From CAVQJU01 sp963712905 (GTDB lineage Bacteria > Acidobacteriota > Vicinamibacteria > Vicinamibacterales > CAVVIG01), in contig CAVQJU010000010.1 in the NCBI GenBank assembly GCA_963712905.1, positions 620,001 to 684,000 on the forward strand: DNA of 64,000 nucleotides, given 5' to 3'. Positions 8,528 through 16,346 of this stretch are shown here, piece after piece; position 1 is the first letter of the stretch, and every line of letters begins with the position of its first letter. Below the pieces are notes generated by a model, which was given only the letters and a program-made list of their open reading frames with translations, had not been told where the DNA came from and made no database searches. The position numbers and the translations under genes were made by a program.

Positions 8528-10350
8528 GACGCGGCTTCGAGCGTCTGGAGCTTGTAAAGCTCCGCGTAGACGCCATCGCGCGCGATCAGCTCGTCGTGCG
8601 TGCCCTGCTCAACGAGCTCGGCGTCGTTGATCACGAAGATGACGTCCGCGTGCCTGATCGAGCTGAGATGGTGGGCGATGACCACCGCCGTCCGTCCCTT
8701 CATCAAGGTGTCCAGCGCGGCGATGACCGACTGCTCCGACGCCGCGTCGAGGCCCGAGGTCGGCTCGTCGAGCACCAGGATGGGTGAGTCGCGGACAATC
8801 GCTCGCGCGATGGCAATGCGCTGGCGCTGGCCGCCGGAGAGCGTGGCGCCCCGCTCGCCGACCATCGTGTCGTAGCCGTCTGGCATCGCCTCGATGAATT
8901 CGCTCGCTCCAGCGAGCGTCGCGGCGCGCCTGACCTCTGCGGGAGACGCATCGGGCCTGCCGTAGGCGATGTTTTCCCAGACGGTGGCGTAAAACAGCAG
9001 GGTGTCCTGCAGGACAAAGCTGATCTGGTCGCGCAGCGACTTGAGCCGGTAACGCCGGACGTCCGTGCCATCAATGCAGACGCGCCCGGATACCGCATCG
9101 TAGAAACGGGGAATCAGGCTGACCAGCGTCGACTTCCCCGTTCCGGATGGGCCGACGATGGCGGCCACCTGTCCCGGCTCGATCGTCAGGCTGATGTCCT
9201 TCAGCACGTCCCGGTCCTCGTAGTGGAAGCTGACGTGCTCGAAGCTGATGCGACCCTTGAACGTTGGCGCCGGTCTGGCCCCCGGCGTGTCGCGCACCGC
9301 ACTCTCGATGTCGAGGACTTCCCTGATGCGTTCGTACCCGACAACGGCCTTCGACACCGTGTCGGTCATCTTCGACAGGTCGCGCATCGGCTTGTACATT
9401 TTTCCCAGATACAGCAGGAACACGATCAGGATGCCCGGGCTCAGCCTGCCGGCCAGGGCCAGCCGGGCCCCGTAGCCGAGTACCAGGCAGGTGCCGATGG
9501 CCATGATCACTTCGACGACGGGTGCGAGCGTCGCCTTGACGCTGCGCGCGTGAAGTCCGGCCTCCACGTTCGCGAGGCTCTCGGAGTCGAACCGCTGCTG
9601 CTCGTATTCTTCGCGCGTGAAGGCCTGCACGACGCGAATCGACGTCAGCACCTCTTCGACGATGGAGAGGAGCTCACCTTCCTTCTTTCTCACGTCGCGC
9701 GAGGCCTTCTTGATCCGCCTGGTGAAGTGGTACACGACCGCGAAGAGTACCGGCGAGATCGAGAGCGCGATGAGCGTAAAGCGCCAATCGAGGTAGAACA
9801 TGACGCCGATCATGCCCAGGAGCGTCAGCACGTTGACCAGCATCCCGAGGAGCGCCGAGTTGATGAAATCCCGAACGGCCTCGATGTCGCTCGTGACGCG
9901 CGTGATGAGATCGCCGCTTCGAGAGCGGTCATGTTCGGCGAGCGACAGCCGCTGGATGTGCTGGTAGAGCACCCTCCGCAGGTCGTGGCCCACCCACTGG
10001 CTGACGCTCGTCGTGAGGTACTTTTCGAAGTACGAACTGATCGCGCCGACGACCGCAATCGCCGCCACGGCGGCGACGGCGACGTTGACCATGGCGTAGT
10101 GGTCGCCGCCGAAGAATCGTGCCGCAATCGAGCCCAGCACGCCCGTCAGCTTCTTGGACTGGAGCACGTTGTCCACGACGATCTTGATCGGCCACGGCTC
10201 CAGGATGTCGGTGACCGTCTCGCCGATGACCGCCACCAGCGCGAGCGTAAGGGCCTTCCAGTGAGGCCTCATGAGGTGGGCAATGTTCAGGTGCGCCGAT
10301 CGCACCGTGACGGGCGCCGGTTGCACGGCAGGGTTCGCGTCGGGCACCAC
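8524..10350 (-). CDS. ABC exporter, fused membrane and ATPase domains (MsbA/LmrA type)
   Basis: 608 residues. Residues 20-330 hold six predicted membrane segments of a type I exporter. The nucleotide-binding domain has Walker A GPSGTGKST (about 400), signature LSGGQRQR (about 505), Walker B ILVLDEPTSGLD (about 528) and a following H-loop (IAHHLSS). Half-transporters of this kind work as homodimers in the cytoplasmic membrane and export lipids, peptides or drugs. The cargo cannot be deduced. The gene stands alone and is divergent from a small secreted protein; an inverted repeat lies in the shared upstream region. Confidence 0.94.
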   Translation of the reverse strand: MVPDANPAVQPAPVTVRSAHLNIAHLMRPHWKALTLALVAVIGETVTDILEPWPIKIVVDNVLQSKKLTGVLGSIAARFFGGDHYAMVNVAVAAVAAIAVVGAISSYFEKYLTTSVSQWVGHDLRRVLYQHIQRLSLAEHDRSRSGDLITRVTSDIEAVRDFINSALLGMLVNVLTLLGMIGVMFYLDWRFTLIALSISPVLFAVVYHFTRRIKKASRDVRKKEGELLSIVEEVLTSIRVVQAFTREEYEQQRFDSESLANVEAGLHARSVKATLAPVVEVIMAIGTCLVLGYGARLALAGRLSPGILIVFLLYLGKMYKPMRDLSKMTDTVSKAVVGYERIREVLDIESAVRDTPGARPAPTFKGRISFEHVSFHYEDRDVLKDISLTIEPGQVAAIVGPSGTGKSTLVSLIPRFYDAVSGRVCIDGTDVRRYRLKSLRDQISFVLQDTLLFYATVWENIAYGRPDASPAEVRRAATLAGASEFIEAMPDGYDTMVGERGATLSGGQRQRIAIARAIVRDSPILVLDEPTSGLDAASEQSVIAALDTLMKGRTAVVIAHHLSSIRHADVIFVINDAELVEQGTHDELIARDGVYAELYKLQTLEAAS

Positions 10351-10394
10351 TTATAGTCGTGCGAACCAGGGCACGGAGACCGTCCCGGAAAGCA

Positions 10395-10416
10395 CACGTT
10401 TGGCGTGTCAAACGTG
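10395..10416. promoter_or_regulatory. Inverted repeat between divergent genes (candidate operator)
   Basis: CACGTTTG, a six-base spacer, then CAAACGTG: perfect 8-bp arms in the 103-bp region between the ABC exporter (start 10350) and the secreted protein (start 10454). The position suits a regulator acting on either or both genes. The binding protein is unknown. Confidence 0.45.
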
Positions 10417-10453
10417 ACAGCCTCGGGGCTGCCGCGCCGTCTATTCTGGGCGC

Positions 10454-10870
10454 ATGAAGACACTCACCATCGCCACATGCGCTCTCGCCGTTACCGGCGC
10501 CATCACGCTCGGCGCGCAAACGAGCGAAACGACCACAAAGACGAAGATCGAAGTGAAGGACGGCAAGGACGTCAAAGTGATCGGCTGCGTGGAATCGCTT
10601 CCTGGCGGCGGTTACGCCCTGACGGACGTGTCGTCCAAACGCGAGGCGTTGCACCGCTACGTCCTGGTGTCCGACGACGACTTCTCGAAGGTGCTGGGTC
10701 AGCGTGTGCAAATCGAAGGCACGCTCGCCGATCGCGGCGACGGCAAGGTCGAGATCAAGACCCAGACAAAGGCCGAAGGGGATGCGAAGGACACGCACGC
10801 CAAGGTCGAGGCCAGCGGGCCATATCTGGGCGTCAAGAAGATGAAGCGAACCGAGGGAACCTGCCCGTAG
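10454..10870 (+). CDS. Small secreted protein, possible OB-like fold
   Basis: 138 residues with a signal peptide (TGAITLGAQ). The mature part holds the pattern KVIGCVES...GGYALTDVSS...VQIEGTLADRGDGKVEI, a beta-rich stretch resembling OB-fold periplasmic proteins that describe an added component followed by a stability term. Similar small exported proteins with a GCVE/GCL motif are frequent in Acidobacteriota, but no function is known to me. A large inverted repeat follows at 10911-10959. Confidence 0.75.
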   Translation: MKTLTIATCALAVTGAITLGAQTSETTTKTKIEVKDGKDVKVIGCVESLPGGGYALTDVSSKREALHRYVLVSDDDFSKVLGQRVQIEGTLADRGDGKVEIKTQTKAEGDAKDTHAKVEASGPYLGVKKMKRTEGTCP

Positions 10871-10910
10871 GCCGCAATCAGGCCGTCAGGCAACTCCCAA
10901 CCCCGCCCGA

Positions 10911-10959
10911 GCGATCACCGGGAGACAGCAGGACCACTGCCTGTCCTACCGGTGATCGC
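10911..10959. other. Large inverted repeat with nested inner stem
   Basis: Perfect 11-bp arms GCGATCACCGG and CCGGTGATCGC enclose 27 bases that can form a second stem (GACAG/CTGTC). It lies 40 bases after the small secreted protein gene and about 190 bases before the Crp/Fnr gene. No T run follows, so it could be a terminator, an RNA element or a palindromic protein-binding site. Confidence 0.5.
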
Positions 10960-11148
10960 CGTCCTGTTGTCGAGTTCTGCGTCTCGAAACCATACATCCC
11001 ACCTGATGTCACTTGGCGCGTGTTGCTACAGGGGCCTTACGCTGGCCACCTCAGCCGCGTCCTGACACGCGTCTCGGCCAGCAGAGATGGCTTGGCAATG
11101 TGTTTGCTGCCCTCCGATACGTCGGCCAATTTGACGCGGGGGACACTG

Positions 11149-11856
11149 ATGAGGATGGTGGCAAGTAACAGACGCACTGCAGATGCCGACGGATCGGTGG
11201 TCATGCATCCGCCTGCCCGGCCCGCGGTTGAGGACCTGCGCGCGGCGCTCGACGCGGCCGACACGCCGTACCAGGTTGCCACGTACTTGCCCAAGGACGT
11301 CATCTTCCGCCAGGGCAACGCGTCCGACAGCGTCATCTACGTCGAGCGCGGCAGCGTCCGGCTGACGGTCACGGCGTCGAACGGTAAGGAGGCGACACTG
11401 GGTCTGCTGGGACCTGGCGCCTTCCTCGGCGGAGAAGTGATCGTCGGCCACACCGAGCGCCCGGACACCGCGACCGCGATGACCGACACCACCGTCATCG
11501 CGATCGCGAAGGCAGAGATGATTCGGCAGCTGGGCACGCGGCACGTGCTGTCGGAGCGCTTCATCTCGCACACGCTGGCCCGCCAGATCCGGCTGGAAGC
11601 CGATCTGATCGATCAGCTGTTCAACTCCTGCGAAAAGCGCGTGGCCCGGACGCTGCTCCTGCTGGCCGGGTACGGCGAACGCGCTCAACCTCTCGTACTG
11701 CCGCCCGTGTCTCAGGAAGTCATCGCCGAAATGGTGGGCACGACCCGTTCGCGCGTGAATCTGTTCATGAACAAGTTCAAGCGGATGGGCTTCATCGAAT
11801 ACGACGAGGGCCTGAAAATCAACCCGTCCCTCCTGACCGTCGTCGCCCACGAATAA
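11149..11856 (+). CDS. Crp/Fnr-family transcriptional regulator (copy 1)
   Basis: 235 residues. N-terminal cyclic-nucleotide-type sensor (about residues 30-150, with FRQGNASDSVIYVERG and LGPGAFLGGE), a dimerisation helix, then a winged helix with recognition region EMVGTTRSRVNLFMNKFKRMGFI. The four-cysteine Fe-S motif of true Fnr is absent, so the effector is unknown. The chosen ATG is preceded by GCGGGGG. Two paralogues lie at 57.4 and 58.4 kb, and all share the NSxEKR(V/L)ARTLLLLA helix and C-terminal SLLTVV ending. A short acidic protein gene follows closely. Confidence 0.92.
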   Translation: MRMVASNRRTADADGSVVMHPPARPAVEDLRAALDAADTPYQVATYLPKDVIFRQGNASDSVIYVERGSVRLTVTASNGKEATLGLLGPGAFLGGEVIVGHTERPDTATAMTDTTVIAIAKAEMIRQLGTRHVLSERFISHTLARQIRLEADLIDQLFNSCEKRVARTLLLLAGYGERAQPLVLPPVSQEVIAEMVGTTRSRVNLFMNKFKRMGFIEYDEGLKINPSLLTVVAHE

Positions 11857-11879
11857 TCGTAAGGACAAGAGGACAAGTC

Positions 11880-12065
11880 ATGCCACGAGACACACACGCG
11901 CCATCGTCTGGCGAGCGCCCTGGCAAGACACCCCCACGTGACGATGAACGCGACGACGACGAGGCGCCGGTCACGCCGACCGACGAGCCGGCTCCGATCC
12001 CCGTGCAAGATCCGCCGAGCGACGAGCGGCCTCGACCTCCGCTCACGGTTGTTTCGCTTGAGTAA
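11880..12065 (+). CDS. Small acidic proline-rich protein, unknown
   Basis: 61 residues, almost all Pro, Asp, Glu, Arg and Thr, with no hydrophobic core and no signal peptide, so probably disordered. AAGGACAAGAGGACAAG lies directly upstream, giving good ribosome binding. It sits 23 bases after the Crp/Fnr stop and 6 bases before the next start, so the three genes look co-transcribed. No family recognised; real coding status is likely from spacing but unproven. Confidence 0.5.
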   Translation: MPRDTHAPSSGERPGKTPPRDDERDDDEAPVTPTDEPAPIPVQDPPSDERPRPPLTVVSLE

Positions 12066-12071
12066 TCGGGC

Positions 12072-13136
12072 ATGAGGCGCCGACAGGCGTGCCTCGCTCT
12101 CGCCGCCGCCATGACCGTTGCGGCCTGCGCGCACGCGACGAGAGCCTCGCGCGCGACGACGCCATCACAACGGCTCGCCGCGATCCGACGTGCACAGATC
12201 TGGGCGCCCACCGACGTCGCCTCGATGGACCTTCGCGCGGGGCCGCAGGGTCCGGGTGCGTTTGGCCCGGATGAAACCGTCGAATGCGAGTACTCGGACA
12301 AGCAGATGAGCGGCCGATCGCCCAAGTTCACGTGCGTGAAACCGCCCGACGACGAGCTGAAGGTCAAGTTCGGGCGGAACAACGGCGAGGTGTTTGCGGA
12401 AGTCGCGTCGAGCCGCCTGCTGTGGGCGCTCGGATTTGTGGCCGATCGCATGTATCCGGTTCGCGTGGTCTGCCATGGCTGCCCGCCGGAGATACAGGGG
12501 ACCGAGGTCGCGTCGATTCAGCGGAAGGCGGCGGGCCGCGAGATGGTGTCGTCCGAGATTTCGGGGTGGGAGTGGCCGGAGCTCGACCTGGTGGATCCGC
12601 GCGCGGGCGGAGCGCCGCGGGCGCAGCGCGACGCGCTCAAGCTGCTGGCGGTGCTCATCCAGCACACCGACAGCAAAGCGGAGCAGCAGCGGCTTCTCTG
12701 CCTCGATCCGCGCGGGAAGAAGGATGAACACACTGACGAGACGTGCCAGGCGAGCGTCATGATGGTGCACGATCTCGGCCTCACCTTCGGCCGCGCGAAC
12801 CTGTTCAACCGAAACCCCGTCGGCAGCGCAAACCTGGCGCAGTGGTCGTCGGCGCCGGTCTGGACATCTCCCACGGGAGCGTGCGTAGCCGACATGCCCC
12901 GCTCTCAGACCGGGACGCTCGATCACCCGCTCATTACCGAGGGCGGACGCACGTTCCTGGCTGATTTGCTCGGGAAGCTCACCGATACGCAGCTGCACGA
13001 TCTGTTCGAGGTCTCCCGCTTTCCGCGCCGCTCGACGCTGTCGGCGGCCTCGCCGGATACGAGCACCGTGGCCCAGTGGGTCGAGGCATTCAAGAAGAAA
13101 CGGGCCGAAATCGTGAATCGGGCGTGTCCATTCTAA
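12072..13136 (+). CDS. Lipoprotein with possible atypical kinase-like core
   Basis: 354 residues. Signal peptide with lipobox-like TVAAC (Cys 19). I do not recognise a named family. A pattern reminiscent of atypical protein/small-molecule kinases can be read: a lysine in LKVKFG (K99), an acidic helix EVFAEVASSRLLWALGF (E106/E110), a candidate catalytic loop HTDSKAEQQ (198-206) and a candidate metal-binding VHDLGLTFG (D234). Several cysteines (CHGC, ETC) may form disulphides outside the cytoplasm. The kinase idea is inference from motif order and spacing only. It lies between the small acidic protein and a PLD-like gene, with short gaps. Confidence 0.7.
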   Translation: MRRRQACLALAAAMTVAACAHATRASRATTPSQRLAAIRRAQIWAPTDVASMDLRAGPQGPGAFGPDETVECEYSDKQMSGRSPKFTCVKPPDDELKVKFGRNNGEVFAEVASSRLLWALGFVADRMYPVRVVCHGCPPEIQGTEVASIQRKAAGREMVSSEISGWEWPELDLVDPRAGGAPRAQRDALKLLAVLIQHTDSKAEQQRLLCLDPRGKKDEHTDETCQASVMMVHDLGLTFGRANLFNRNPVGSANLAQWSSAPVWTSPTGACVADMPRSQTGTLDHPLITEGGRTFLADLLGKLTDTQLHDLFEVSRFPRRSTLSAASPDTSTVAQWVEAFKKKRAEIVNRACPF

Positions 13137-13152
13137 GGAGAGGCGATCTGCC

Positions 13153-14064
13153 ATGAAGTTGCTGGTGCAACCCGACGCGGGCATCGAGCCGATGCTGGGC
13201 GCAATCAGGAGCGCGCGCAAGGCGATCGACATCCTGATCTTCCGCCTCGATCGCGCCGATCTCGTCGACGCGCTTCGGTCGGCCCAGGCACGCGGGGTCA
13301 ACGTGCGCGCGCTGATCGCCCACACCAACCGTGGCGGGGAGAAGAGTCTCAGGAAGCTCGAGATGCGACTGCTCGACGCGGGCCTCACCGTCACGCGAAC
13401 AGCAGGTGAACTGCTCCGCTATCACGGCAAGATGATGGTCATCGATCAGCGTCAGTTGCATTTGTACGGGTTCAATTTCACCAGCCTCGACATTCACAGG
13501 AGCCGGAGCTTCGGCGTGACGACCAGAAACCACGGGTTGGTGCGCGAAGCGCTGAAACTGTTCGAGGCGGACTCGGCGCGTCAGGCGTATACAGCCGGGC
13601 ACAGCCGCTTCGTCGTCAGCCCGGAAAACTCACGGGAGCGGCTGTCGGAGTTCATCAAGGGTGCGACCAGTCAGCTGCTGATCTACGACCCCCAGGTCAG
13701 CGATTCGGCCATGCTGCGTCTGCTCGTCGAGCGCGCCAGGGCCGGCGTGGATGTGCGCATCATCGGCAAGGTGTCCCAGAAGCAGCGCGGCCAGTTGACC
13801 GCTGAAAGGCATCCCGGCAAGAGGCTGCACGTGCGCGCCATCATCCGCGACGGCAGACGCGCCTTTCTGGGGAGCCAGAGCCTGCGGAAGCTCGAGCTCG
13901 ACAAGCGTCGCGAGATCGGCGTCATCGTGACGGACGCAGCGGTCGTCAAGCAGCTGCAGAAGGTGTTCGAAGAAGACTGGGCGCTGACAGAGACCGGCAA
14001 GAACGCTGTAAGGCAGGAGCAGGAGACCAAAGAGCCGGCCGCGCAAGCAGCGGCCGCGCCCTGA
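13153..14064 (+). CDS. Phospholipase D-like protein with one intact HKD motif
   Basis: 303 residues with two PLD half-domains. The first holds an intact HxKxxxxD motif (YHGKMMVIDQ, about residue 95). In the second the equivalent reads HVRAIIRD, with arginine in place of the lysine. PLD enzymes need both motifs for a phosphohistidine intermediate, so activity may be altered or lost. There is no signal peptide, and the Gln/Lys/Ala-rich tail looks disordered. GGAGAGG precedes the start. It follows the lipoprotein gene by 16 bases. Confidence 0.88.
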   Translation: MKLLVQPDAGIEPMLGAIRSARKAIDILIFRLDRADLVDALRSAQARGVNVRALIAHTNRGGEKSLRKLEMRLLDAGLTVTRTAGELLRYHGKMMVIDQRQLHLYGFNFTSLDIHRSRSFGVTTRNHGLVREALKLFEADSARQAYTAGHSRFVVSPENSRERLSEFIKGATSQLLIYDPQVSDSAMLRLLVERARAGVDVRIIGKVSQKQRGQLTAERHPGKRLHVRAIIRDGRRAFLGSQSLRKLELDKRREIGVIVTDAAVVKQLQKVFEEDWALTETGKNAVRQEQETKEPAAQAAAAP

Positions 14065-14093
14065 CCGGGTCGCCGCCGCTCAGGACGGGACGG

Positions 14094-14774
14094 CTATCGG
14101 GCAAAACAATAAATGCGTCCCGCCCCTCCCCGCGGTGCCGTGTCGGCGCAGCTGGCGCTCGCATGCGCTGAGTTCCACGAGGACAGCGAGCCCGAGGTGT
14201 CCTGGTTGGGACCGAACCCGTCGGAATGCCCCACCTGCGCGGCTACGCCGGCGGACGACGACGTCCAGTCGCTGCAGGTGAGCCCCGCCATCAATGAGCC
14301 GTCGACGGACGACCCCGTGAGGATGTCGTGCTGAACGGGCGACGGCGAGCCGGTCCACTGACCGTTGATCCGCTGCCCGCGTTCGTCGACGAACACCGAC
14401 GCGTCGCCTCGGCGCGCGTGCAGGTCGTTGACGTTTGCCGCCACCGTGACGCCTGCCGCGTTGACCCAGGGTCCCGTCCCGATACGTGCGCGCGCGTTCG
14501 TCGGGTTGTTGCCGTTGTCGGGGTCTCGCTCGACGCTCAGATACGCGCGCCAAGTTTTCGATCCGGCGCCGACCGCGGTCGCCAGGCTCTGGCACAGCGC
14601 GTCCGCACCGCGAAGGCCGCCGAGGTTGCCGGTCGCGTTCGTGGTGCTCGTGACGAAGAAACCTAACGTGTTCGCCGGGCTGGGAGTCGGGGATGTCGAG
14701 TTGTTGCTGCAAGCCGAGACAATGGCGGCTGCGGTGATCGCGAGGATGCCGTTGCGCGTCACGAGATCGATCAT
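14094..14774 (-). CDS. Lipoprotein with C-type-lectin-like (endostatin-like) domain
   Basis: 226 residues. Lipoprotein signal ending AAAIVSAC, then a Ser/Thr/Pro linker. The globular part starts FFVTSTTNATGNLGGLRGADALCQ and ends with SWNSAHASASC...GGAGRIYCF, with paired cysteines. This arrangement, including WRAYLS, matches bacterial surface proteins that share the collagen NC10/endostatin C-type-lectin fold. Ligand unknown; the location is probably the cell surface or periplasm. ATG 14774 is chosen because GAGGAGG lies upstream. Confidence 0.8.
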   Translation of the reverse strand: MIDLVTRNGILAITAAAIVSACSNNSTSPTPSPANTLGFFVTSTTNATGNLGGLRGADALCQSLATAVGAGSKTWRAYLSVERDPDNGNNPTNARARIGTGPWVNAAGVTVAANVNDLHARRGDASVFVDERGQRINGQWTGSPSPVQHDILTGSSVDGSLMAGLTCSDWTSSSAGVAAQVGHSDGFGPNQDTSGSLSSWNSAHASASCADTAPRGGAGRIYCFAR

Positions 14775-14891
14775 GTGCGTTCCTCCTCGAAGCGTGACCG
14801 CCACATACTAACTCCCCGACCCCGTCACACCAGCAGAGCTGCAAACTGAGCAACCGCCGATGTGCGAGGGCTGTATAAAGGGGGCTACATC

Positions 14892-15563
14892 GTGTTTCGC
14901 GTCTTGATCATCGGTGGCACGGGGCAGGTCGGCGCTGCGGTGGTGCGCGCGCTGACTGCGGAGCCGTCCTGCGCTGAAGTCGTGATGGTCAATCGCAAAG
15001 CGATTGCTTTGAGCGCAGATCCTCGCGGGCGGCAGGTGATTTTGGATACGGCTGCGGCTCAGTTCCCGGCAGAAGTGACCAGGCTTGCGCAGAGCATGGT
15101 CGCGCAAGGCGTTCCTGCCTACGGGGCATCCTGTGTTGGCGTCGGTCAAGGCAGCCTGAAGTGGAGCGAAGAGGAATTGAAGGCGCTCGAAATCGGGGTC
15201 GTCGGTGGTTTTGCCCGTGGTTGTCACGCCGGAGGTATCACGCAGTTTGCTCTGCTCTCGGCAGCGGGAAGCACCGCGAAAAGCAGGATTCGCTATGTGC
15301 GGGTCATGGGGTTGAAAGAAGAAACCGTTCAAGGGATAGGCTTCAAACGCCTGGCGATTTTCCGCCCGGGCATCATCGCAGGCAATGCCCATACGCCGAG
15401 CTATGCCGCCTGGTTGGGGCGTCTCATTCCTGGTCCATTCGGGACGATTGAGCAGGACGATATCGCGCGCGCCTTTGTCGCTGAATTCATCAGCAACTCG
15501 GTCCCAGACGGAGTCGTTTATCTCGACAATGGGACGATGAGACACCGCGCGAAAGAATTCTGA
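14892..15563 (+). CDS. NAD(P)-binding Rossmann-fold protein (HTATIP2/NmrA-like)
   Basis: 223 residues from GTG 14892. The dinucleotide-binding motif GGTGQVGAAVV is at the very N-terminus, followed by a VMVNRK segment. A later RLAIFRPGIIAG block is typical of atypical short-chain dehydrogenases that resemble HTATIP2 oxidoreductase. The catalytic YxxxK is not evident, so it may be a regulator or an isomerase-like protein. The start was chosen because AAAGGGGG lies before the GTG; an upstream ATG at 14862 is the alternative. Its sequence is visibly less GC-rich than its neighbours, which hints at transfer. Confidence 0.8.
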   Translation: MFRVLIIGGTGQVGAAVVRALTAEPSCAEVVMVNRKAIALSADPRGRQVILDTAAAQFPAEVTRLAQSMVAQGVPAYGASCVGVGQGSLKWSEEELKALEIGVVGGFARGCHAGGITQFALLSAAGSTAKSRIRYVRVMGLKEETVQGIGFKRLAIFRPGIIAGNAHTPSYAAWLGRLIPGPFGTIEQDDIARAFVAEFISNSVPDGVVYLDNGTMRHRAKEF

Positions 15564-15599
15564 CGCTTGCGACCCACAGCATTCTGCTTCTGGCATTCA

Positions 15600-15929
15600 C
15601 GCTGTCCACCCCGCTGCCTCTTCCAGCCCTTCCAGGCGATCGGGGATGGATCGGCAGTGCCGCTTCGACACGCCGGGCATCTGCACTTTCACGTGCGGTG
15701 CGCATGCGTTCGAGACCGGCACCATCATCGTGCAGCCGAAATAGTCGGGTGGTCCGTTACCGCCGGGCTCTGGGTTTTTCTTGATCGAGATCACGTCGAA
15801 GGCCGGTGTACCGCCCGCGACCGCCGGTGTCGGAGATTGCGACGCAGCGGGCGCTGCGGCGATGACGACGGTCGCGCCCAGGCTCAGGAATGCCGCACAC
15901 GCCAGCCGCGACGGCCGTCTACTCGTCAG
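15600..15929 (-). pseudogene. N-terminal remnant of a TIGR03435 (Soli_cterm) family protein
   Basis: In one minus-strand frame a signal peptide (ACAAFLSLGATVVIAAAPAASQ) is followed by PAFDVISIKKNPEPGGN, the conserved opening of the TIGR03435 family, which is expanded in Acidobacteriota. After about 100 residues the match stops and the C-terminal two thirds are missing. No convincing start codon is visible. A separate C-terminal remnant of the same family lies at 36843-36977. The remnant sits directly downstream of the DUF6152 gene on the same strand. Confidence 0.6.
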
Positions 15930-16317
15930 GCGATCGGAAGCGTACCTCGTGCCCGTCCTGGTAGGTGATCGCGACCAGGAGCCCGACCGGGCTCTTGCCG
16001 TCTGCCGCCGGTGTGCAGGTGACAGTGATCTGATCGCCGACGTGAAGGGCATTCGGTCCGTCTTTGAGCCCGAACCTCGCGATGCTGGTGACACTGCCGC
16101 CGACGAACGACCACTCGGTCGTCGTGCCATCCGCATTCTTGACGTCGAGTTTCATCGACGAGTGCGGATTCACCAGCTTGAAGGCCTTGAACTCGCCGGT
16201 GACCTTCGCCTCTTTGCCCAACGCGTACACGCCCGCCAGGGAATGATGCGCCTGCAACGACACGCCGGCGACCAGAAACCCGCACAGGCCGACGACGCCC
16301 AACGTCCACTTAGCCAT
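15919..16317 (-). CDS. DUF6152-family periplasmic protein (copy 1)
   Basis: 132 residues. Signal peptide ending SLQAHHS, then the family landmarks HHSLAGVYA, KAFKLVNPHSSMKLDV and a beta-rich C-terminal half (VGDQITVTC). These small exported proteins are common in Acidobacteriota and have no known biochemical role; the invariant HHS and NPH histidines suggest metal or ligand binding (inference). ATG 16317 has GAGGAGG upstream. It follows the large exported protein gene by 29 bases on the same strand, and this pair mirrors the pair at 18291-19646. Confidence 0.88.
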   Translation of the reverse strand: MAKWTLGVVGLCGFLVAGVSLQAHHSLAGVYALGKEAKVTGEFKAFKLVNPHSSMKLDVKNADGTTTEWSFVGGSVTSIARFGLKDGPNALHVGDQITVTCTPAADGKSPVGLLVAITYQDGHEVRFRSPDE

Positions 16318-16346
16318 TCGTAACCTCCTCACGATCATCGCGTCTG

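Noticed and set aside
9223..10356. A 377-codon plus-strand frame over the ABC exporter
   Set aside because: Composition is that of an antisense shadow; the minus strand has every ABC motif.
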